Assembly (NCBI GenBank): GCA_024641445.1
Contig: JAHEDA010000194.1
Location: 1-5,146, forward strand
Direction: 5' to 3'
DNA length: 5,146 nt
DNA from: Gammaproteobacteria bacterium
Lineage (GTDB): Bacteria; Pseudomonadota; Gammaproteobacteria; UBA6429; Thiohalophilaceae
The position numbers and the translations under genes are program-made. Below, piece after piece: positions 1 to 4,425 of this stretch (the stretch's first letter is position 1; every line of letters begins with the position of its first letter). The notes under the pieces are model-generated. The model was not told the origin of the DNA, searched no databases, and saw only the letters and a list, made by a program, of their open reading frames with translations.

Positions 1-66
1 GGCTGAGGTTACGAAGCCCAACACCTCGCAGAACCGTTGGGCTTTATTTCATGCAGCCCAACCTAC
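1..66. repeat. Intergenic AGCCCAAC/GTTGGGCT inverted-repeat modules
   Basis: AGCCCAAC occurs at 15-22 and again at 55-62, with its complement GTTGGGCT at 36-43 between them. The first module begins with GGCTGAGG at the window edge, so its left arm is probably cut off. The 36-62 pair can fold as an 8-bp stem around a short loop. Elements of this form, ending in AGCCCAACCTAC, are familiar dispersed intergenic repeats in many Gammaproteobacteria. Their function is unknown, and no coding potential is seen here. Confidence 0.6.
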
Positions 67-184
67 ACATATCTTCTTGCTGTTGAAGCCACCCTCCAGA
101 CCCGCCTGAATCTGACCAAAAGAGTCTCTAATCGAAAAAATAGACCGGCTAATACCCTTACCCTTCGCAGGATGGTGTGCTAGG

Positions 185-214
185 TTTTCTGTAATTTACC
201 TTGTTACATAGAAT
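185..214 (+). promoter_or_regulatory. Weak candidate promoter for the small membrane-protein gene
   Basis: TAGAAT at 209-214 matches the sigma70 -10 consensus at five of six positions. The only -35-like hexamer at a suitable distance is TTTTCT at 185-190, with an 18-nt spacer, and it is a poor match. Transcription would start near 221, inside the right half of the 195-233 inverted repeat. A+T-rich DNA often yields such matches by chance. Confidence 0.22.
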
Positions 215-233
215 TCTGTAAAACAAGGTTAAA
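195..233. repeat. Long imperfect inverted repeat upstream of the A+T-rich islet
   Basis: The left arm TTTACCTTGTT (195-205) pairs with the right arm AACAAGGTTAAA (222-233), with a single-base bulge. The centre contains the palindrome AGAATTCT (210-217), flanked by ACA and TGT. The whole element can form a cruciform or an RNA hairpin. It has no T tract, so it is not an obvious terminator. It lies 43 nt before the first small gene and could be an operator, a leader structure or a mobile-element end. None of these roles is established. Confidence 0.45.
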
Positions 234-239
234 AAGTAG

Positions 240-256
240 GTGTCCGCCTAAGACAC
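240..256. repeat. Short hairpin GTGTC-N7-GACAC before the first small gene
   Basis: GTGTC (240-244) and GACAC (252-256) form a perfect 5-bp stem around the loop CGCCTAA. TGTTAG follows directly, then the ribosome binding site of the gene at 276. The layout faintly recalls an integron recombination site next to a cassette start, but the GTTRRRY core is not matched. It is recorded as a hairpin only. Confidence 0.35.
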
Positions 257-275
257 TGTTAGAGGAAAAAATATA

Positions 276-452
276 ATGGATTTTTTTCTTGGCTCTTTAA
301 ATAAATATGAATATTTCTTATTTTGGTTTTGCCCAACAATGGGTTTGATTGGTGGATATGTACACATTTTGTTAGTTGGTCATAATTGGTCACTATTTCC
401 AAAGTTTGAAATATCTGACAAGCCAATAAAAGAGCAGAAAAAAACAAGATAA
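276..452 (+). CDS. Small membrane protein, probable N-terminal half of a split gene
   Basis: This 58-residue frame starts at ATG 276, with AGAGGA (261-266) upstream at a usable spacing, and ends at TAA 450-452. It is too short for many gene finders. Residues about 13-35 (YFLFWF...GLIGGYVHILLVG) form one strong hydrophobic segment. A short polar stretch follows, with WSLFPKFE and a lysine-rich end. By hand count it is 29% G+C, far below the genes to the right, which suggests horizontal acquisition. The last codons fall on a run of seven A (438-444). One added A, or a -1 slip there, joins this frame to the one ending at 688 and gives 137 residues with three hydrophobic segments. The downstream frame lacks a convincing start of its own, so I favour a single ancestral gene. 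I do not recognise the family and assign no function. Confidence 0.6.
   Translation: MDFFLGSLNKYEYFLFWFCPTMGLIGGYVHILLVGHNWSLFPKFEISDKPIKEQKKTR
438..445 (+). other. A7-C homopolymer joining two frames (frameshift or slippage site)
   Basis: Seven A are followed by C, read as AAA AAA ACA in the upstream frame. A -1 shift gives AAA AAA AAC AAG ATA and runs without a stop into the frame ending at 688. The upstream base is G, so the slip is not a perfect tandem X XXY YYZ event, although the second AAA codon can re-pair cleanly. Ancestral loss of one A from a run of eight would give the same arrangement. Confidence 0.5.
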
Positions 453-475
453 GTTACTGGTCATCACAGCTACGT

Positions 476-688
476 TTGAGCTGGGCAATTCATAGATTAA
501 TATTAGGTGGCATCGCTGGATTTATAACATTTTTATTCCTATTTGACAGTATTAAAGAAGGTATAGGGCCAACATCTAAAGTGCTAATAATGGCATTTCT
601 TGCAGGTCTAAGTGCGCCAACATTATTTAGAGAACTAGAGAAAAGAGCCATAACAAAACTTAAAGATCAAATTATAGGGCGCCTCTAA
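476..688 (+). CDS. Two-segment membrane protein, probable C-terminal half of a split gene
   Basis: The frame is open from 419 to TAA 686-688, but the only start-like codon before the hydrophobic part is TTG at 476, and no Shine-Dalgarno sequence precedes it. From that codon it encodes 70 residues. Hydrophobic segments lie at about 8-24 (LILGGIAGFITFLFLF) and 35-52 (KVLIMAFLAGLSAPTLF). A charged, probably helical tail follows, with FRELEKRAITKLKDQ. Base composition is A+T-rich like the preceding frame. Reading back across 443-475 continues the protein directly from the upstream frame after a -1 shift at the A7 run, which would make this residues 68-137 of one membrane protein. It could instead be a separate gene started from TTG or translated by coupling, since the upstream stop is only 23 nt away. 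Family not recognised. Confidence 0.5.
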   Translation: MSWAIHRLILGGIAGFITFLFLFDSIKEGIGPTSKVLIMAFLAGLSAPTLFRELEKRAITKLKDQIIGRL

Positions 689-742
689 AAATTCACAACA
701 TCTGTCTTCAGCAGAGTGACAATAATGGCATGCATAACAAAG

Positions 743-767
743 CCGCCTACCCATAACGGGCAGGCGG
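743..767 (-). terminator. Terminator of the minus-strand phosphoesterase gene
   Basis: On the minus strand CCGCCTGCCC pairs with GGGTAGGCGG across a 5-nt loop. This gives a 10-bp stem with one G-U wobble, followed by CTTTGTTAT. It lies 29 nt after the phosphoesterase stop codon. Read on the plus strand the wobble becomes an A-C mismatch and the following T run is weaker (ACTGTTT), so the main direction is minus. It may still partly stop transcripts from the small plus-strand genes. Confidence 0.7.
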
Positions 768-795
768 ACTGTTTCACACATCATTAGCTACTCTT

Positions 796-1839
796 TTAAT
801 TCCCCTCTACCATCATCGGCTCAAAGCTAAACACATTGGGGTTGTGCCCATCCACCGTCACCTTGACCCAGTGCACGTTGGGGCTACCGAAGGTCTCCAG
901 GCGGGTGAAGTTTTTGATCAGGTGCGCCTGATCGACCAAAGGCTTGTCGAGCTTGAAGAAGTGCGTGTCACCGTGCACCAGTACGACCTGACCAGCGAAG
1001 CTATTGGTCTCGTTGGTCAACGCGGCCAGGAAGTTGTCGTAGCCATCATAACCGGGTTGGGTGCGCTCGTTGAAGCTCTCGGTCTCGGGCAGGTCGAAGC
1101 TGGGGTCGGCCTGGATCACCAGCATGACACCGCGCGCGTGTTGGGCCTTGGCCTTTTCGAAGCTCTCGTGCATGAAGGCGATGTTGGCGGCGTCACGCGC
1201 GATGTACTCGGCGTTGTCGTCGCTGCAATCCTGCAGGGTGCGTGCGCTCTTTTTGGTGCACTCGCTGTCGCTGTTGACCTTGTTGTTATTGCTGCCGGGG
1301 ATATTCAGGCCGACAAACACGACGGGGCCGTAGCTCCAGCGGGTATTTTCCACATACAGTCCACCCAGCGGTCCCTGGTGTTCGAGCCGCAGCTTGCGCT
1401 GACCAAAACTCTTGTCAGAGCTGAACAGGGTGGCGCGGACAAAGTTCAGGCGCTCCAGGTTGTTGTAGCCACCGTTGTTAGTGCGGTGGCAATCGGTCCA
1501 CTCGTTGTCGCCTGGCACATAGACCATGGGTGCGGTAAAGCTGTTGAAGCGATCGATGGCACTGTAGTACTGGCCGTCGTCACACACCGAGCTGCCATCT
1601 TTAAGGTCGCCATCAAAGATGCTGAATTTGACGTGGTTGGCGTTAATGTCGGCGATCAGCGCCGGGATCTTGGGGTCGTCGCCGTTCTTGGCATAGGGCA
1701 TGTCGCCCCACAGCGCAAAACTGAACTTACCGTCATCTCTATCGTGATCATCATGGTGCGGATCGGCGACAACCGTCATGGGCAGAGTCACAGCCAGGCC
1801 GAATGCGGCGCACAGGCCAAGTGCTTTTAGTGTCTTCAT
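796..1839 (-). CDS. Secreted metallophosphoesterase-like protein
   Basis: This gene encodes 347 residues. I chose ATG 1839 because AGGAGG (complement of 1845-1850) sits directly upstream and the protein then starts with a signal peptide: MKTLKALGLC, a hydrophobic core, and a probable cut after VVA (residue 25). The longer frame to 1929 has no such support. A His/Asp-rich stretch (about 26-37) follows the cut. Motifs resemble calcineurin-type phosphoesterases: GDMPY (45-49), FDGDLKDG (75-82), PGDNEW (109-114), QADP (243-246) and HGDTHFF (289-295). The usual DxH of the first block is absent, so metal binding departs from the classical pattern. Four cysteines (86, 117, 194, 205) could form periplasmic disulfides. 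The expected role is hydrolysis of phosphate esters outside the cytoplasm; the substrate is unknown. It is last in the minus-strand cluster, 129 nt after the cytochrome gene, and may have its own promoter. Confidence 0.8.
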   Translation of the reverse strand: MKTLKALGLCAAFGLAVTLPMTVVADPHHDDHDRDDGKFSFALWGDMPYAKNGDDPKIPALIADINANHVKFSIFDGDLKDGSSVCDDGQYYSAIDRFNSFTAPMVYVPGDNEWTDCHRTNNGGYNNLERLNFVRATLFSSDKSFGQRKLRLEHQGPLGGLYVENTRWSYGPVVFVGLNIPGSNNNKVNSDSECTKKSARTLQDCSDDNAEYIARDAANIAFMHESFEKAKAQHARGVMLVIQADPSFDLPETESFNERTQPGYDGYDNFLAALTNETNSFAGQVVLVHGDTHFFKLDKPLVDQAHLIKNFTRLETFGSPNVHWVKVTVDGHNPNVFSFEPMMVEGN

Positions 1840-1844
1840 GGGAA

Positions 1845-1850
1845 CCTCCT
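1845..1850 (-). promoter_or_regulatory. Ribosome binding site that sets the phosphoesterase start
   Basis: The minus strand reads AGGAGG, then TTCCC, then ATG: a full Shine-Dalgarno match at 5-nt spacing. This decides for the start at 1839 over the upstream in-frame start at 1929. Confidence 0.85.
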
Positions 1851-1945
1851 GTAGGGGTGCTACGAAACGTAGTCCGCAAGAGGCTATCAACCCGCGATGA
1901 AGAATTAGTGACAAGCCGCCGTTATCCAACCGACCTGCGTGATGC

Positions 1946-1959
1946 CGGGCAAACGCCCG
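1946..1959 (-). other. Small GC hairpin between the cytochrome and phosphoesterase genes
   Basis: CGGGC (1946-1950) and GCCCG (1955-1959) form a perfect 5-bp stem with a 4-nt loop, 10 nt beyond the cytochrome stop codon. No T run follows on the minus strand, so it is at best a weak attenuator or an mRNA 3' end stabiliser. The rest of the 1840-1968 gap shows a TTGTCA hexamer on the minus strand (complement of 1908-1913), but no good -10 pairs with it. Confidence 0.3.
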
Positions 1960-1968
1960 TGCGGTTAG

Positions 1969-2481
1969 CTAGTGCAAACCCGACAGGTAGGCGACCATCC
2001 CGGCGATCTCCGCGTCGGAGAGGGGGTTGCCTAAGGCCACTTCTGGGGTACCGTGAACGCCGCCGATCATTCGGGCGATGAACTCGCGTTCCGGCATCGT
2101 CTGTGCCAGGGTAAAGAGATCTTGCGCCGGGTTGTCACGCGTCATCGCGGGGGCCTCATGGCAGCCCAGGCACAGGCGCCGATATATTCGTTCGCCCTCT
2201 TGCACGTCGCGCGCACCGGCATCCCGGGCAGTCAGGCCGGTAATATTCACGGGGTAGCGGTGACTCAGTGCTGCGGCGCGATCCGTAAACGCACGCATCA
2301 TGCCGCCATCGTATTCGTCGCGCAGGTGATCGATCTGGCTCAGCAGCTCCGCCACGGGTGCGCCCAGCCCCGGTAACGATTGGCGCGCCAGTATCTTCAG
2401 ACTACCGAGCGAACTGGCGATGCGCAGCTGGAGGTCGCGTTGACGGCCAGGGCTAATTTGCGGGTCCTGATTCGGTGTCAT
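1969..2481 (-). CDS. Mono-haem c-type cytochrome without a visible signal peptide
   Basis: From ATG 2481 the protein has 170 residues; a GTG at 2499 would add six. Neither start has a good Shine-Dalgarno sequence, and both overlap the upstream binding-protein gene (29 or 47 nt). The C-terminal domain carries one covalent haem site, CLGCH (residues 104-108), after the helix GERIYRRL, and ends with LSDAEIAGMVAYLSGL, the usual last helix of class I cytochromes c. Where relatives have a Met-Pro haem ligand, this protein reads GVHGTPEVALGNPLSD, so Met is replaced by Thr; H143 or M138 might serve instead. About 90 residues before the haem site look helical and match nothing I know. Haem attachment occurs in the periplasm, yet the N-terminus is polar with no export signal. 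It may be mis-started, frameshifted from the upstream gene, or exported by another route. The likely role is electron transfer; its partner is unknown. Confidence 0.75.
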   Translation of the reverse strand: MTPNQDPQISPGRQRDLQLRIASSLGSLKILARQSLPGLGAPVAELLSQIDHLRDEYDGGMMRAFTDRAAALSHRYPVNITGLTARDAGARDVQEGERIYRRLCLGCHEAPAMTRDNPAQDLFTLAQTMPEREFIARMIGGVHGTPEVALGNPLSDAEIAGMVAYLSGLH

Positions 2482-3274
2482 CGGCACGGATAAACCCACC
2501 CTTGAAGCCCAACGCCTCCAGCGCCGTACGGCCCTTGTCCGTATGCGATAGGTTCAGCAGATTGGCGGTAATCAGTTTGATGTCCCGTGCCGGCATATCC
2601 GCCCGCACCGCAATTGGCATCTGTGGCTGCGGCGGTGTCTCTGCGATGATCCGCAACTGCTTGCGGACCGTGGCGGGCATCGAGCGTAATGAAGGACGCC
2701 AGGTGCCGATAATATCAACCAAGCCGGAACTCAAGGCCAACAAGGCGGAGTCCTGCGAGCCAAAGTAACGAACATGGAATTGCGCATCAACATCGATACC
2801 CAGTCCCTCCATGTATCTACGTGTCATGACCGTGGCGGCAAACGCCTCCGGGTCCGGAAAGCCCAGGCGCAAGCCTTGCGGTAAGCGGTGTGGACTCAGC
2901 TCCTCAATGGGGCCGCCCTGGCGCACCACCAGGATCCCGGTGAAGGGCTCCTCGGCAACCTTGGCGATGGCCCGATAGCCGGCCCGGCGTGCGTCTATAT
3001 AAAGTAAGGGGTTAAGGTAAATGATGTCATACTCGCGGCGACTGACCCGCTGCATGAACTCACGAAAACTGGGCGCGGTAATAAATTGCACCGGCCGACC
3101 CAGCTCTTGTTGTAAACCCTCGCCCAAGGGCAAGAACATGGTCGCGAGCTTGCTGGGGCTTTGTAGCGGCAATACCCCAAAGCGATAATAATCCACCTTC
3201 GGCTGCGCGGTGCCTGCGACCGGGAGAGCAAGGTACAACAGGATAAAAACCTTTATCCACAAACCTGTGCGCAC
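2453..3274 (-). CDS. PhnD-like periplasmic substrate-binding protein, orphan
   Basis: This gene encodes 273 residues from GTG 3274, chosen because GAGG lies 8 nt upstream and a clean signal peptide results (RTGLWIK, a hydrophobic core, probable cut after GTA at residue 23). The longer TTG frame to 3361 would bury that signal. The mature protein has the fold markers of phosphate/phosphite/phosphonate-binding proteins: YYRFGVLP (29-36), YDIIYLNP (82-89), GFPDPEAFAAT (138-148), SSGLVDI (182-188), PIAVR (220-224) and the typical C-terminus LGFKGGFIRADD (255-266). The Ser-Thr-Ser-Gly ligand loop expected in phosphonate binders is not kept after GFPDPEA, so the ligand may differ. No ATPase or permease is in the window. 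Family members often serve as sensors rather than transporters. It is first in a cluster with a cytochrome and a phosphoesterase, and its end overlaps the cytochrome gene. Confidence 0.8.
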   Translation of the reverse strand: MRTGLWIKVFILLYLALPVAGTAQPKVDYYRFGVLPLQSPSKLATMFLPLGEGLQQELGRPVQFITAPSFREFMQRVSRREYDIIYLNPLLYIDARRAGYRAIAKVAEEPFTGILVVRQGGPIEELSPHRLPQGLRLGFPDPEAFAATVMTRRYMEGLGIDVDAQFHVRYFGSQDSALLALSSGLVDIIGTWRPSLRSMPATVRKQLRIIAETPPQPQMPIAVRADMPARDIKLITANLLNLSHTDKGRTALEALGFKGGFIRADDTESGPAN

Positions 3275-3407
3275 GGGTAAACCCTCTTTATGTACCAGAT
3301 GCAACATCGCGGCGAACCAAGCAATAATTGGGTGGCAGCACCCACATTCGGCTGAGATCAACCGTCACCTTAACAACCGCTTAGCGCCGCCGGGTATGCA
3401 CGATATC

Positions 3408-3425
3408 CTTTGCGGGCCTGCAAAG
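3408..3425. repeat. Perfect 6-bp inverted repeat in the divergent spacer
   Basis: CTTTGC (3408-3413) and GCAAAG (3420-3425) surround a 6-nt spacer. It lies between the divergent binding-protein and YebC-family genes and could be an operator or part of a leader transcript. The rest of 3275-3562 shows no gene I would defend and no convincing minus-strand promoter. Confidence 0.25.
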
Positions 3426-3501
3426 ACCCCTCCGGCACATGTTAGTCGGCCGTTTGCTGCACCATAGTACTGCCTGGGAACCCGTTTCCGGGATTTTTTC
3501 C

Positions 3502-3531
3502 ACGACAAATTAATTGCCCCCCTCTTATAAT
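3502..3531 (+). promoter_or_regulatory. Sigma70-type promoter of the YebC-family gene
   Basis: A perfect TATAAT -10 lies at 3526-3531. ACGACA at 3502-3507 keeps the GACA half of the -35 consensus with an 18-nt spacer. Transcription would start near 3538, giving a leader of about 25 nt that carries the ribosome binding site at 3551. A small CCCG/CGGG hairpin followed by six T (3481-3499) sits just upstream and could insulate the promoter. Confidence 0.65.
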
Positions 3532-3562
3532 AATTACCAGTCGACATAGTGGAGAAGTAAAC

Positions 3563-4264
3563 GTGGGTGCACAGTGGAAAGCCAAGGGTAAAGAGGCCGC
3601 GGCCAATGCCAAGGGCCGAATCTTTACCAAGTTATCCCGGGAAATCATGGTGGCCGCGCGCAATGGCGCCGACCCGGACATGAACCCACGCCTGCGCCTG
3701 GCGGTGGAACAGGCCAGGAAGGCCTCCATGCCCAGAGAGACCCTGGAGCGCGTGATCAAGAAAGGTGCCGGTCTGTTGAACGAGGGCATCAACTTTGAGA
3801 AGGTCACCTACGAGGGCTTTGCCCCGCACCGCGTGCCCGTGATCGTCGAGTGCCTCACCGACAACGTCAACCGCACCATCTCCAGCATGCGGGTGGCCTT
3901 CCGCAAGGGCCAGTTAGGTGCCGCCGGTTCGGTCTCCTGGGACTTTGACTACCTCGGCATGATCAATGCCACCCCCGAGAAGCCCGACGCCGACCCGGAG
4001 GTGGCCGCCATTGAGGCCGGGGCCAGCGACCTGGAGCCGGGCGAAGAGGGCTCAACCTGGTTTTACACCGCCCCGGCTGACCTGGATGCCGTCTCCCGCG
4101 CCCTGCCCGAACATGGTTTTGTGGTGGAATCGGCCCAGTTGGGCTATCGCCCCAAGAATCCGATGAAGGTGGGCGATGCCGAGCGCGCCGAGGTCGAGGC
4201 CTTTCTCAATGCCATCGACGAAGACGATGATGTGCAGCACGTGTATGTGGGGTTGGCGGACTAA
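3563..4264 (+). CDS. YebC/PmpR family protein (YeeN-type paralog)
   Basis: This gene encodes 233 residues from GTG 3563, with GGAGAAG (3551-3557) as ribosome binding site. The three-domain YebC fold is recognisable: a basic N-terminal helical domain (KGRIFTKLSREI, then DPDMNPRLRLAVEQARKA), the middle part YEGFAP...VIVECLTDNVNRT, and the acidic C-terminus ending DVQHVYVGLAD. Known members were described as DNA-binding regulators (PmpR). More recently the family, including mitochondrial TACO1, has been linked to relief of ribosome stalling at proline-rich stretches. The N-terminus reads MGAQWKAKGKEAAANAKG instead of the MAGHSKWANI start of standard YebC, and length and sequence fit the second paralog group, to which E. 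coli YeeN belongs. It stands alone, divergent from the binding-protein gene and convergent with the peptidase gene, so it is probably transcribed singly. It acts in the cytoplasm; no signal or membrane segment is seen. Confidence 0.9.
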   Translation: MGAQWKAKGKEAAANAKGRIFTKLSREIMVAARNGADPDMNPRLRLAVEQARKASMPRETLERVIKKGAGLLNEGINFEKVTYEGFAPHRVPVIVECLTDNVNRTISSMRVAFRKGQLGAAGSVSWDFDYLGMINATPEKPDADPEVAAIEAGASDLEPGEEGSTWFYTAPADLDAVSRALPEHGFVVESAQLGYRPKNPMKVGDAERAEVEAFLNAIDEDDDVQHVYVGLAD

Positions 4265-4311
4265 TTGGAAACATCCACTCCACTTGCTAAAGATGTACGC
4301 TCCTAATTTTT

Positions 4312-4350
4312 ATCCCCTCATCCCAGCCTTCGCCCGGGGGGAGAAGGGGC
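4312..4350. repeat. Intergenic repeat with CCTTCGCCC/GGGAGAAGG hairpin
   Basis: CCTTCGCCC (4327-4335) and GGGAGAAGG (4339-4347) pair over nine positions with one G-A mismatch and a GGG loop, preceded by CCCTCATCCCAG. This matches the layout of a widely dispersed bacterial intergenic repeat of the CCCTCATCCC...GGGAGAAGGGG type. It sits between two convergent genes. There is no T run on either side, so it is not a typical terminator, though it could slow polymerase. The remainder of 4265-4425 shows nothing else. Confidence 0.5.
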
Positions 4351-4425
4351 TTATAGCTGAGAGCAAATTCGAATCTCGTTTGAGAAATCACGTCGTAAAG
4401 GTAAATTAATCGACTCAGCACATCC

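Noticed and set aside
240..265. Integron attC-like site before the small gene
   Set aside because: The hairpin followed by TGTTAG is suggestive, but the GTTRRRY core fails at its last position, no matching RYYYAAC arm was found, and no second site closes the supposed cassette after 688.
259..447. Minus-strand frame of 62 codons across the first small gene
   Set aside because: It is antisense to the plus-strand frame at 276-452, which has a proper ribosome binding site and a coherent membrane segment. No ribosome binding site was noted for the minus-strand frame.
844..1830. Long plus-strand open frame of 328 codons opposite the phosphoesterase
   Set aside because: It lies entirely antisense to a gene with a signal peptide, a strong ribosome binding site and phosphoesterase motifs. 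Its product is a low-complexity Val/Ala/Gly-rich chain, as expected from the complement of a G+C-rich gene.
2053..2376. Plus-strand frame opposite the cytochrome gene
   Set aside because: It is antisense to a clear CLGCH cytochrome domain and has no recognisable protein features.
3477..3499. Rho-independent terminator before the YebC-family gene
   Set aside because: The stem is only four base pairs (CCCG/CGGG), and no plus-strand gene upstream would need it, although six T follow.
3365..3547. Minus-strand frame of 60 codons in the divergent spacer
   Set aside because: It covers the YebC-family promoter, has no ribosome binding site or recognisable feature, and its composition looks non-coding.
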